Below are positions 18,281-25,834 of a stretch of DNA of 57,709 nt, in pieces. A model generated the notes under the pieces. That model had not been told where the DNA came from. It worked only from the letters and a program-made list of their open reading frames with translations, and made no database searches. A program made the translations under genes and the position numbers. Within the stretch, counting starts at the first letter, position 1. Every line of letters begins with the position of its first letter. The DNA comes from Planctomycetota bacterium (lineage in GTDB: Bacteria; Planctomycetota; Planctomycetia; Planctomycetales; Planctomycetaceae), in contig JAFEBS010000041.1 of NCBI GenBank assembly GCA_018242525.1, positions 1 to 57,709 on the forward strand. The letters are read 5' to 3'.

Positions 18281-18441
18281 TTTGTTGGCGCGTCAGCCAA
18301 CAAAATGTCAGCTTGACCGCCGTGTTCGGCCCGAATTGAAACGCGATCCCAATCATGAATCGACCGATTTGCGTTTAAATGACGAAACAAAGAGTCCTCA
18401 CCCATTCCTTTGATTTTATCCGCGACGCAGATCGTAGGCAT
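18256..18441 (-). CDS. possible small protein, unrecognised
   Basis: A 61-residue frame whose ATG follows directly after the TAA stop of the Cys-rich gene (TAAATG at 18439-18444) and which overlaps the start of the next gene by 25 bases. The middle ('NRSIHDWDRVSIRAEHGGQADILLADAP') has ordinary protein-like composition, but its end is encoded by the hairpin at 18278-18307. No family and no clear ribosome-binding site were seen. It could equally be decayed coding sequence or a non-coding spacer. Confidence 0.3.
   Translation of the reverse strand: MPTICVADKIKGMGEDSLFRHLNANRSIHDWDRVSIRAEHGGQADILLADAPTKCTLRARG
18278..18307. repeat. perfect hairpin at a gene start
   Basis: CATTTTGTTGGC (18278-18289) and its exact complement GCCAACAAAATG (18296-18307) enclose six bases. 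The stem extends imperfectly outward with one bulged base and one mismatch (minus strand AAGCTGACATTTTG versus AAGGTGCATTTTG). The start codon of the 17783-18280 gene is in the stem, so it may hinder translation. An integron attC-like site is an alternative, but no GTTRRRY core was found. Confidence 0.5.
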
Positions 18442-18756
18442 TTACCAAAGTTGCCACCAGCGCCGATGACTCGTCCTCTTAACGCCCTGATCCCGCACGA
18501 GACGTTGAATGCATTCGAGGTCGTTGGGATGGCCGCATTCGCATGGAGTTACAATCTCCGGGTATCGGACGCAATGGCACTGCGGACAACGTCCGCAACA
18601 TGCACAAAACGGGACTTCACAGGTCCGACAATTTGCCTGATCCAGACCTCGCTTATTCCCACAGCCAAGACAACTACCACAGCCGGGACAAACAGCAATC
18701 GTCGCATCGACGACGGCATCGCATCCTGGACAATGAATCAGGGTCTCAGTGGACAT
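18442..18756 (-). CDS. Cys-rich multi-zinc-ribbon protein
   Basis: 104 residues with about 18 cysteines arranged as a run of CxxC knuckles: CPGC twice, CLGC, CRTC, CACC, CPQC and a final CECG. It would bind three or four zinc ions. There is no membrane segment; the C-terminus is basic and Trp-rich (RTSHRRWWQLW). The double CPGC opening resembles zinc-ribbon-25/DZR modules found next to membrane or effector domains, but nothing follows here. Its place in a cluster of small accessory genes suggests a partner or adaptor role; this is a guess. Confidence 0.65.
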   Translation of the reverse strand: MSTETLIHCPGCDAVVDATIAVCPGCGSCLGCGNKRGLDQANCRTCEVPFCACCGRCPQCHCVRYPEIVTPCECGHPNDLECIQRLVRDQGVKRTSHRRWWQLW

Positions 18757-18816
18757 TTGCGAAGATCAAAGCTTGAACCAGGAAAATCAGGGCGCACAAA
18801 TTCAAAGGGCGAACGA

Positions 18817-19858
18817 TCAAGGTAACTTGCCCGCGATCAACGACAGGCTTCCATTCGACACGCCAACACTTTGAGCCGCCAGCGACTGCGGGTCAAGTTG
18901 ACCGACTTGTTCGGCGATCTCGGGCGCGACCCACGTTTTCAGGTGGAACTCATTGCCGTCCCCACACAGATGGATTCTCTGCGAAAAGGGACTTGAATTG
19001 TGTCGAAATCTCGCGGCCGTAACCGACCAAGCTCCCTTGTGTTTCATCTGTGACCATTGCCTCCTGGAGTTCAGGCACAAACAAGAGAACTCGCCCACCG
19101 GGGTCCGTGAGGTGACATGGCCATGTGGCGTCAGCAAGGAGATTCAATCGTCCAATGGGTGTTCGCAACACGTACGAACCGTGGTTCACGCAAAAGCACA
19201 ATACCGTTGAATCTTGATTGCGACAGTGCATCAGTGCATCGGCAAAGCTTCGGCGTGCATGATTCTCGTAGTGCCAAAACAATGATCGATCAGAAGTGAA
19301 TAGATTCTGCGTCGAACGGATCGATCCTCGCACGTACTCGCAGTTGGGAAGAACGGCGTCAAGGTTGATCGGTACAGACTCGAAGCTGTGGAAAGTGAGA
19401 TTGTAACGGCGCGTCAAATCGAAGTACTGATCGTCATCCATCTGTTCCCAACCGTCTTGGAACAACGCTCGCTGCCTGTGACTATCCCCAAGGCGCTGGA
19501 ATTCCCAAAGGTCTATTTGTTCGAGATTCAAACGATCCGGCAACCGGTGCCATTCGCTGGGCGAAGCTTTCGCAATGATTCCAAGGGCGTTGATGACCCC
19601 GCCTTCAAGATGTGAGACGTAGAAGTCGTTGCCAAGCCTGACGAATAAACCCCATTGCCTCGCCGCGAGACGAATGCAATCTCCGTCATTTCCTTGCCGC
19701 AACGTGATTTCTTCGCCACGGTCAAAGGCGAACCATCGTGAAACCTCTAGGTGAAGCGAGCCTAGCACACCTGAAATTGCATCGATCCATGTGCTGCCGC
19801 TCTTTAGCAGCAAATCACGCCCAATGTCAGTTTCACTCCGCGAGCCATTCATTGCCAT
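18817..19858 (-). pseudogene. hypothetical protein gene with a frameshift near its 3' end
   Basis: The main frame (19858 to 18950, 302 residues) stops soon after 'STQFKSLF'. In the next frame the same strand continues with 'SQRIHLCGDGNEFHLKTW', then a stretch ending in 'SLSLIAGKLP' at 18817. That piece has the composition and codon pattern of real coding sequence and no start of its own. The frames can be joined at CCCTTTT near 18985, so a one-base slip in this run would give a protein of about 345 residues. It could be a mutation, a sequencing error or, less likely, programmed frameshifting. The N-terminal part is soluble and acidic ('DRGEEITLRQGNDGDCIRLAARQW'). No family was recognised. Confidence 0.55.
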
Positions 19859-19911
19859 CGGCCATACCAGAGATTCGCAGCCATGATCCCTGCCGAACTA
19901 CTTTTTAGCAC

Positions 19912-19999
19912 AATAATCGCGGATATTCCGCGCCTGGAGGGATTATCCGCGATCATCGCGTGTTTTCAACCAGAAGGTACGATCATCGCGGATAATCCC
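19912..19999. repeat. triplicated ATCGCGGATAATCC-type inverted repeats
   Basis: The 20-base arms 19939-19958 (GGGATTATCCGCGATCATCG) and 19980-19999 are inverted copies with one mismatch. A third related copy (AATAATCGCGGATATTCCGC) begins at 19912. Sequence of this type is found at the ends of some recombinase-bearing mobile elements. Here it lies in the gene-free stretch 19859-20169, exactly between the accessory genes and the ExbB/ExbD-like operon. The rest of that stretch shows no gene. Confidence 0.6.
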
Positions 20000-20169
20000 A
20001 TAATGGACGCGCGACGTTGTATGTCGATTACTCCGCACCAGATGCAACGATCCCATGAGCGTTCGACGACTGCGCGAGATCTTCGGGAAGGCTCGCCTGG
20101 TAACCAGCGGGGAAAGGGATTGGTGCCACGGCCTCGCGATGGCCACTCGCCTGAATTCGACACTTCCAT

Positions 20170-20691
20170 TCAATCATCGATCGGATTGACGACCCAGACC
20201 GTTTGCTCTTCGGTGATGCCGGCAGCGGTCAGTGCTTCTGCCAGGGCGATTTCAGAGGCAGTGCGCGAGGACAGGCGACGATAGATCCGAATTCGGATTC
20301 CGTCCACGTCCCCGGTCGCGGACTTGGCCAGAGCGACAACCTTCTTGAGTTCGGATGGTTCATCGCCGTCGTCCGTCCGCACGAAATACGATCGATCAGA
20401 CACGATGACTTTCACCACCTGCGAAACTTTGTCCGATCCGGTCGGCGACGTTGAGGCGGTCTTTCCTGCGGAGGCACCATCGACCGTCGCCAGCGTCGTG
20501 CTGGTCTCGGCGACCGCATCCCCGTCCGTGGTTTCCGTCGTGGCTTTCCTGGCGGCGTCACTGCCGGATTGACCTGTTCCAAACCCCTTCCACAGGTCCC
20601 CCAGGTAAACCCCCACGGCGATCCCGATGGCCAGGACCGTCCCCAGGATGTTCCGCTTGCTCAGCAGGCGCCATTTTGACTTCTGGTCCAT
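20170..20691 (-). CDS. membrane-anchored third component of ExbB/ExbD-like operon
   Basis: 173 residues. A single N-terminal membrane helix (NILGTVLAIGIAVGVYLG) is followed by a Thr/Ser/Ala/Asp-rich linker (about residues 40-90). A small C-terminal periplasmic-type domain follows ('VVKVIVSDRSYFVRTDDG' to 'ALTAAGITEEQTVWVVNPI'). The topology (anchor, flexible linker, folded end) is what is expected of a partner that transmits energy from an ExbB/ExbD-like motor, as TonB or TolA do, but there is no TonB-like motif and the linker is short. It is the last gene of the operon, 57 bases after the ExbD-like gene. No family was recognised. Confidence 0.65.
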   Translation of the reverse strand: MDQKSKWRLLSKRNILGTVLAIGIAVGVYLGDLWKGFGTGQSGSDAARKATTETTDGDAVAETSTTLATVDGASAGKTASTSPTGSDKVSQVVKVIVSDRSYFVRTDDGDEPSELKKVVALAKSATGDVDGIRIRIYRRLSSRTASEIALAEALTAAGITEEQTVWVVNPIDD

Positions 20692-20748
20692 CGGGTTTCA
20701 TCCTTGATCGATCGGTTCGGGCAATTTCAGGAAACAAGATCCGATAAA

Positions 20749-21525
20749 CTACGGTCGCGCGGGTCCCTCGGGGCGAAACCCCAGGACCGCATATTCAAAC
20801 TTCACAGTGCCGTTGCTGTCCAGTCGCATCCGTTCCGCCACCGCCGGTAGTCCCTTCGTCACCGCCCAGCGATACTTCAATTGAGCGTCGCCGTAGCTGA
20901 CCAGGATCAACACCACGCTCTTCGTCTGCGGGAACGACTTATACAGCTTGAAGAACTCGTCAGAAAACAACTCGGGGGATGCAATGTCGTCCGGTTGCAG
21001 TCGCTTTCGATTTCCGCTCGCCGTGATGATCAGGGCATCGTCCTGTTGAATATACAATTCCCAGACGTCGAACCGCTTTTTCATTTCGGTGAACGTCAAC
21101 AGGTGATCCACCACCTGATCGGCCCGTGCCGTCGACAACGACTTGAATTCCGCCTTCAACGCGGCAATCTCAGCAGGCGACAACACGGCTTCGTCGGAAC
21201 TGCGCCGATTGGCAATCTTCTGGATTGTCGATTCCGGGATGCGGAACAGTTCGCCAAACAACTGCCCAAGTTGTTCCCGGTTGGCGTATTCAGCTCGTTC
21301 CGTCTCGCGACGTTTCTGGTCCCATTCGGCAAGTTGCTGCTGCAGGTCCGCCAATTGCTGTTGGACCGATTCCAGGTCCGAACGTGCCGTTTCGCGTTCA
21401 ATCGTCGCCTGTTCCGTCTGCTGTCGGGCGACCGTTTGAACTTCCATGTACTGGGCAAAGATGACAATCAGCAGCAGGTCCAGCAGTGGCGTCAACTGCA
21501 GATTGAGCTTGCGCAGGTTCATCAC
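20749..21525 (-). CDS. ExbD/TolR-like protein with long coiled coil
   Basis: 258 residues. The N-terminus 'RKLNLQLTPLLDLLLIVIFA' has the ExbD/TolR pattern: a short cytoplasmic tail, then a helix with a single aspartate (LTPLLDLLLIVIF), the proton-path residue of this family. It continues with a coiled coil of about 80 residues rich in Gln, Glu and Arg, then a globular C-terminal domain (about residues 130-250). Classical ExbD has about 140 residues and no coiled coil, so this is an extended form. Its ATG overlaps the stop of the ExbB-like gene (ATGA, 21522-21525). The C-terminal half may reach the peptidoglycan like MotB, but no OmpA motif was seen. Confidence 0.75.
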   Translation of the reverse strand: MMNLRKLNLQLTPLLDLLLIVIFAQYMEVQTVARQQTEQATIERETARSDLESVQQQLADLQQQLAEWDQKRRETERAEYANREQLGQLFGELFRIPESTIQKIANRRSSDEAVLSPAEIAALKAEFKSLSTARADQVVDHLLTFTEMKKRFDVWELYIQQDDALIITASGNRKRLQPDDIASPELFSDEFFKLYKSFPQTKSVVLILVSYGDAQLKYRWAVTKGLPAVAERMRLDSNGTVKFEYAVLGFRPEGPARP

Positions 21526-22193
21526 GCGCCCTCTCCCGCAGCGACGGCCAGTTCCCGCTTCGCACGGGCCACAGTTTCGCGCACGTGTTCACGGTTTTCC
21601 GTCAGCCGGCGAAACTGGGTTTCCACGACGCTGTTGATGAACATCAGGACCATCGCCGCAATCAGCCCGGCAAACGTGGACCAGATGGCGTCCCCGAAAA
21701 AGCGAACAATGTCCGACACGGTTTGCTGGGAATTTGCCTGTCCCCCCTGGAGAGCCGCCCCGATGGCCAGGATCGTCCCCAGGACTCCCGCCAGCGGATA
21801 GGCCTCGATCATCGACCGGCAGACGTTGTAGCACGTTTCAAACGCGTGCGATTGCAGGTACCGCCGTTCTTCATCCAGGATCCGCATCCGATGCCACAGG
21901 TTCTGACGTTCGGTCTTCTTGGCCGGGTCGTCCAGAACATCCCGGATATCGGCCAGGAACGCTTCGATCTGGTCTGACAGATTGGTTCCCCGCTCGAACA
22001 AACTGCGTTGCTTTAATTCCCGGGTGAACGAATCAAAGTCGGTGGCCATCCGCCGCAGGTCGCGTCGAGCCCAGGCTCGCAGCCATAAGAACGCCAGAAA
22101 ATGCAACAGCGCCACGGCGGCGATTACCGGCGTGGAAAGTCCTGACAGCTTCGACAACAGATCCGTTGTCAGTTCTTTGGGAAGTGAAAACAT
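21522..22193 (-). CDS. MotA/TolQ/ExbB proton channel family protein
   Basis: 223 residues from the ATG at 22193; a GTG 20 codons upstream (22253) is possible. Three membrane helices are visible: 'VIAAVALLHFLAFLWLRAW', then 'LAGVLGTILAIGAALQGG' and 'IWSTFAGLIAAMVLMFINSVV'. The last two form the conserved MotA/TolQ/ExbB domain. A cytoplasmic domain of about 90 residues sits between helices 1 and 2. The protein would use the proton gradient to drive its ExbD-like partner, encoded directly downstream with an overlapping start. What the motor acts on is not shown by the sequence. Confidence 0.82.
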   Translation of the reverse strand: MFSLPKELTTDLLSKLSGLSTPVIAAVALLHFLAFLWLRAWARRDLRRMATDFDSFTRELKQRSLFERGTNLSDQIEAFLADIRDVLDDPAKKTERQNLWHRMRILDEERRYLQSHAFETCYNVCRSMIEAYPLAGVLGTILAIGAALQGGQANSQQTVSDIVRFFGDAIWSTFAGLIAAMVLMFINSVVETQFRRLTENREHVRETVARAKRELAVAAGEGA

Positions 22194-22386
22194 CAGGAAA
22201 ATCTCGGTCTTTAAGCAGGATTCACAAGGCAGATCGGATCTGGCATCATTCACGCATTCTAGCGGCCTCTTGAGGTGGAGTGGAGACCAGAGTACCGTCG
22301 GCAGGCGGAAGTCGCCCGCAAATGGCCTTCGTTTCCCGCTGATGATCCAAATTCACCGAGTTTCGCCGCCGAGGAAATAGAGCGCC

Positions 22387-24930
22387 GTGACCACCGTTCC
22401 GTCCCCGACCCTGCCGACCGATGCGATCTGCGTTCGAGGTGCGAGAACACACAATCTGCAGAATCTGGATGTGGATCTGCCGCTGGGACGATTCACAACG
22501 ATTTCCGGTGTCAGTGGCAGCGGCAAAAGTTCACTCGCCTTTGACACCATTCACGCCGAGGGACTGCATCGATACCTGGCGACGGTCTCACCGCACACAC
22601 GCGAACTGCTGGCCCGGATCGATCGCCCCGATGTCGATCTGATTGATGGACTGCCGCCGACGTTGGGGCTCGAGCAACGATTCCGCGGGCCGCGTCGCCG
22701 CACCACACTGGCGACGATCACCGATCTGTATGACTACTTTCGACTGCTTTATGCCCGCGTCGGGCACCTGCATTGCCCCACGTGTCATCAACCGGTGACA
22801 TCGCAGTCCCGGGAAGCGATCGTCGATCAAGTTCTGAAACTGGAAGAACGCCGCAAAGTCCTGGTCCTGGCACCGGTCGTGCGGGCTCAGGCGGGAGCAC
22901 ACGCCGAAACTCTGGCACGCATCGGCCGGGATGGTTTCGTCCGTGCCCGGATTGATGGCGAATTGGTCGATCTGTCGTCGCCACCCGATCTCGTGTCCAG
23001 TCAGCCTCACAGTATCGAAGTCGTCGTGGACCGTTTGGTCATCAAGGAGGGGATTCGGAGTCGAGTCGAGGAATCGGTTGACCTGGCTCTGCAAATTGGC
23101 CAGGGACAGTGCATTCTAAGCCACGATGCCGACGGATCGTGGATCGATCGCCTGTACAGCAGCCGACTGGCCTGCACGCCCTGCGGAGTCAGCTTTCCCT
23201 CCGTCGAACCCGGCGACTTCAGCTTCAACAGCCCGCGCGGTGCCTGCCCCACCTGTCACGGACTCGGATCGGTCGCCAATCCGGAGACTCCTGATGAAGC
23301 CGTTCAATGTCCCGACTGCCATGGACATCGGCTGTCGCTGCTGCCGCTGTCAGTCTGGATCGACGGCACGTCCATTGGTCAACTCGCGGCGATGACGGCC
23401 CCTGAGGTCTTGAGAATTGTCACAGGCTGGATGGCAACCACAGGGCAGGGGAGTGCCGCGGAGCATCTTGTGCGTCATCTGATCCCCGAAATCATCAGCC
23501 GCCTGACGGTACTGATCAATCTGGGCCTGGACTATCTGGCGCTGGATCGCGCCGGTGACACACTCTCGGCCGGAGAATTTCAGCGCGCACGACTGACCGC
23601 CTGCCTGGGCAACCAGTTGACCGGCGTCTGCTATGTGATCGACGAACCGACAGCCGGTCTGCATGCGTGTGATACTCAGCGACTGCTGCAGACCTTGTTC
23701 CAACTGCGCGACCAGGGAAATACGCTGGTCGTCGTCGAACACGATCTGGAGATGATTCGCCGATCGGATTATACGATCGAAGTCGGCCCCGGTGCCGGAT
23801 CACTCGGCGGCCACCTGATCGCCGCCTGTCCTCCGGATGACCTCATCGCCTGTGAGGTCTCGGTCACCGGTCGCGAACTGCGCCGTCGGACGGCGGGTCT
23901 ACCGCCAGGGGCCGGCTCATTTCAACCGAGCCATTGGATCCGACTGGAGGGAGCGACACTGCACAATCTGCAACAGGTTTCCTTGAATCTCCCGCTTCAC
24001 AGAATGGTCTGCCTGACGGGCGTCAGCGGTTCCGGCAAGACTTCACTGATCATGCACACGCTGGTCCCGGCGCTGCAACAAGCGCGGGGCGTCGGTCGAT
24101 CGTCACCCGGCCCCTTTCGAGAACTGCAGGGAGCAGACCAGATCGCGCGGCTGATCCAGATCGATCAGCGACCGCTGGGGCGGTCCGAGCGGTCCACGCC
24201 CGCGACGTATTCCGGGGTCTGGGATGAAGTTCGCAAGGTGTTCGCCAAGACCAGGGAATCTCGAATTCGCGGCTACTCGCCACGACGCTTCAGTCCGCAG
24301 CACGCGGAAGGCCGCTGCCCGCGCTGTGCCGGGCGGGGAACGGTGGACCTGGATCGCAAGCAACTGGTCGAATGGCCGATTCGCTGCCCGGAATGTGCTG
24401 GCCGTCGCTTCAATCCGCAGACGCTGGCCGTACACTATCGCGGAGTTTCCGTGGCAGACGTCATGGAGATGACGATCGATCAGGCCGCAGAATTCTTCGC
24501 GAATTTCCATCGACTGGAGCGCCCGCTGCATTTGTTTCAAGAGCTGGGTCTGGGCTACTTGCAACTGGGACAACCCGCCACGACGCTTTCCGGCGGCGAA
24601 GCCCAACGGGTGAAACTCGCGACAGAGCTTTGGAAGTCCGACGCCTCGTTGCCGACCATGTTCATACTCGACGAACCAACGTCGGGCCTGCACCCCGCCG
24701 ACGTTGTACAGATGCTGCAGGCGCTGCGCCGATTGGTCGACTCGGGAAATTCTGTGGTCGTGATTGAACATCACCTCGATTTAATCGCGGCCAGCGACTG
24801 GGTCATCGATCTGGGCCCCGGAGCGGGCGCCTCCGGCGGCCGGATTGTCGCGGAAGGCCCGCCGCAGGCCATCGCGGATTGCGAGTCCAGCCTGACCGGT
24901 CAGGCGCTGCGAGCGGCATTCCGACATTAG
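22387..24930 (+). CDS. UvrA-family excinuclease ATPase, divergent short paralogue
   Basis: 847 residues from a GTG start, about 100 shorter than housekeeping UvrA. Two ABC modules are present. The first Walker A is GVSGSGKSSL, followed by a UvrB-binding-like segment ('LHCPTCHQPVTSQS'); the second is GVSGSGKTSL. The zinc module CPRC...CPEC of UvrA is kept ahead of the second signature LSGGEAQRVKLA. The first signature is LSAGEFQRARL, a departure from LSGGE, although IDEPTAGLH follows normally. The central insertion domain appears shortened. It resembles the UvrA2-type paralogues linked to DNA-damage tolerance or drug resistance in other bacteria. Whether it works with UvrB is open. No uvrB or uvrC is nearby. 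Confidence 0.85.
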   Translation: MTTVPSPTLPTDAICVRGARTHNLQNLDVDLPLGRFTTISGVSGSGKSSLAFDTIHAEGLHRYLATVSPHTRELLARIDRPDVDLIDGLPPTLGLEQRFRGPRRRTTLATITDLYDYFRLLYARVGHLHCPTCHQPVTSQSREAIVDQVLKLEERRKVLVLAPVVRAQAGAHAETLARIGRDGFVRARIDGELVDLSSPPDLVSSQPHSIEVVVDRLVIKEGIRSRVEESVDLALQIGQGQCILSHDADGSWIDRLYSSRLACTPCGVSFPSVEPGDFSFNSPRGACPTCHGLGSVANPETPDEAVQCPDCHGHRLSLLPLSVWIDGTSIGQLAAMTAPEVLRIVTGWMATTGQGSAAEHLVRHLIPEIISRLTVLINLGLDYLALDRAGDTLSAGEFQRARLTACLGNQLTGVCYVIDEPTAGLHACDTQRLLQTLFQLRDQGNTLVVVEHDLEMIRRSDYTIEVGPGAGSLGGHLIAACPPDDLIACEVSVTGRELRRRTAGLPPGAGSFQPSHWIRLEGATLHNLQQVSLNLPLHRMVCLTGVSGSGKTSLIMHTLVPALQQARGVGRSSPGPFRELQGADQIARLIQIDQRPLGRSERSTPATYSGVWDEVRKVFAKTRESRIRGYSPRRFSPQHAEGRCPRCAGRGTVDLDRKQLVEWPIRCPECAGRRFNPQTLAVHYRGVSVADVMEMTIDQAAEFFANFHRLERPLHLFQELGLGYLQLGQPATTLSGGEAQRVKLATELWKSDASLPTMFILDEPTSGLHPADVVQMLQALRRLVDSGNSVVVIEHHLDLIAASDWVIDLGPGAGASGGRIVAEGPPQAIADCESSLTGQALRAAFRH

Positions 24931-24957
24931 CCAGCATTGGCCCGAATGATGCACTGA

Positions 24958-25141
24958 CAGCCACGGATGAAACACGGATGAGACACGGATAAATCGAGTG
25001 CCATCAGCAATTCATGTTTCATCGTTCCCAAGCTCCAGCTTGGGAACGCCCGTCTTTGAAGCTCCGCTTCACAGTCCCAAGCACACCCCTACGATGCGGT
25101 AGAGATTCACCACGGCGGACGCGAAGGTCCACGAAGGAAAG
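24958..25141. repeat. compound of three dispersed repeats between convergent genes
   Basis: Three elements stand in a row. First is a short tandem (CACGGATGAAA, CACGGATGAGA, CACGGATAAA, 24962-24992). Second is a hairpin of 12+2+12 bases, CGTTCCCAAGCT and its complement (25023-25048). Third is a stretch reading CACCACGGCGGACGCGAAGG (from 25109). Repeats of these types occur many times in planctomycete and some other genomes. The hairpin may also end transcription of the uvrA paralogue and the convergent glycosyltransferase gene. Confidence 0.65.
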
Positions 25142-25147
25142 AAAACC

Positions 25148-25822
25148 TTAACGCGTATTCGGATAGAACCGCGCCAGGCGATCCGGGGAGACTCCGCACA
25201 GTGCCAGCGACAACAGCGTCCAGTTTCGCAGCGTTTGGCGGATGATTCCGTGTCGTTGCCAGCGACGGGCCGAAACGGTCAGACGATCTTGCAACAGGAC
25301 GAACCGGCCGGCGTGTTTAAGGCGTTTCATCAGGAACACGTCTTCCATCAGCTTCAGTTCGGGGAACCGACCGAGGCTTTCAAACACGGACCGGCGGACA
25401 AAAATGGCCTGATCGCCGTAGGCCAGTTTGAACAGCCGCACCCGCCACGCGTTGCCCGACTCGATCAGCCGGTATCGCCAACCCGTCGCATCAATGCGTT
25501 GCTGAAAACATCCACCGACAACGTGTTGATCGTTAAGAGCGTTCCTTACCGATTCCAGCGTAGTCACCGGCAATCGGCAATCGGCATGCAGAAACAGCAG
25601 GACGTCACCTCGACAGCGTTCCGCCCCCAGATTCTGCTGTCGAGCCCGGCCTGGATCCGACGAGAGAACCATGTCCGCCGCGCCGGCGCATTCGACAGTC
25701 TCATCGGTGGAACCGCCATCCACGACGAGGATCTCACATTCCCCCAGAGCGCGCACCTGTGCTATCAACGTCGCGATGTTGGCCGCTTCGTTCAATGTCG
25801 GAATGATGATCGAGATCCGCAT
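25148..25822 (-). CDS. TIGR04283-family glycosyltransferase (GT2-like)
   Basis: 224 residues. It opens with 'ISIIIPTLNEAANIATLI' and has 'ILVVDGGSTDETV', 'GRARQQNLGAERCRGDVLLFLHAD' and 'GDQAIFVRRSVFESLGRFPELKLMEDV'. All are typical of the TIGR04283 branch of family-2 glycosyltransferases, which is linked to arsenosugar biosynthesis in some organisms. The DxD-like metal site is HAD in 'FLHAD'. Family partners in arsenosugar clusters (arsM, radical-SAM ArsS, TIGR04282) are absent here, so the acceptor is unknown. It lies 12 bases after the stop of the KduD-like gene on the same strand and was probably co-transcribed with it. Confidence 0.85.
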   Translation of the reverse strand: MRISIIIPTLNEAANIATLIAQVRALGECEILVVDGGSTDETVECAGAADMVLSSDPGRARQQNLGAERCRGDVLLFLHADCRLPVTTLESVRNALNDQHVVGGCFQQRIDATGWRYRLIESGNAWRVRLFKLAYGDQAIFVRRSVFESLGRFPELKLMEDVFLMKRLKHAGRFVLLQDRLTVSARRWQRHGIIRQTLRNWTLLSLALCGVSPDRLARFYPNTR

Positions 25823-25834
25823 TTCGGGTCAGTC

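Noticed and set aside
16704..19999. Chromosomal integron cassette array
   Set aside because: Small same-strand genes and one attC-like hairpin are suggestive, but no GTTRRRY/RYYYAAC core pairs recur and no intI gene is present.
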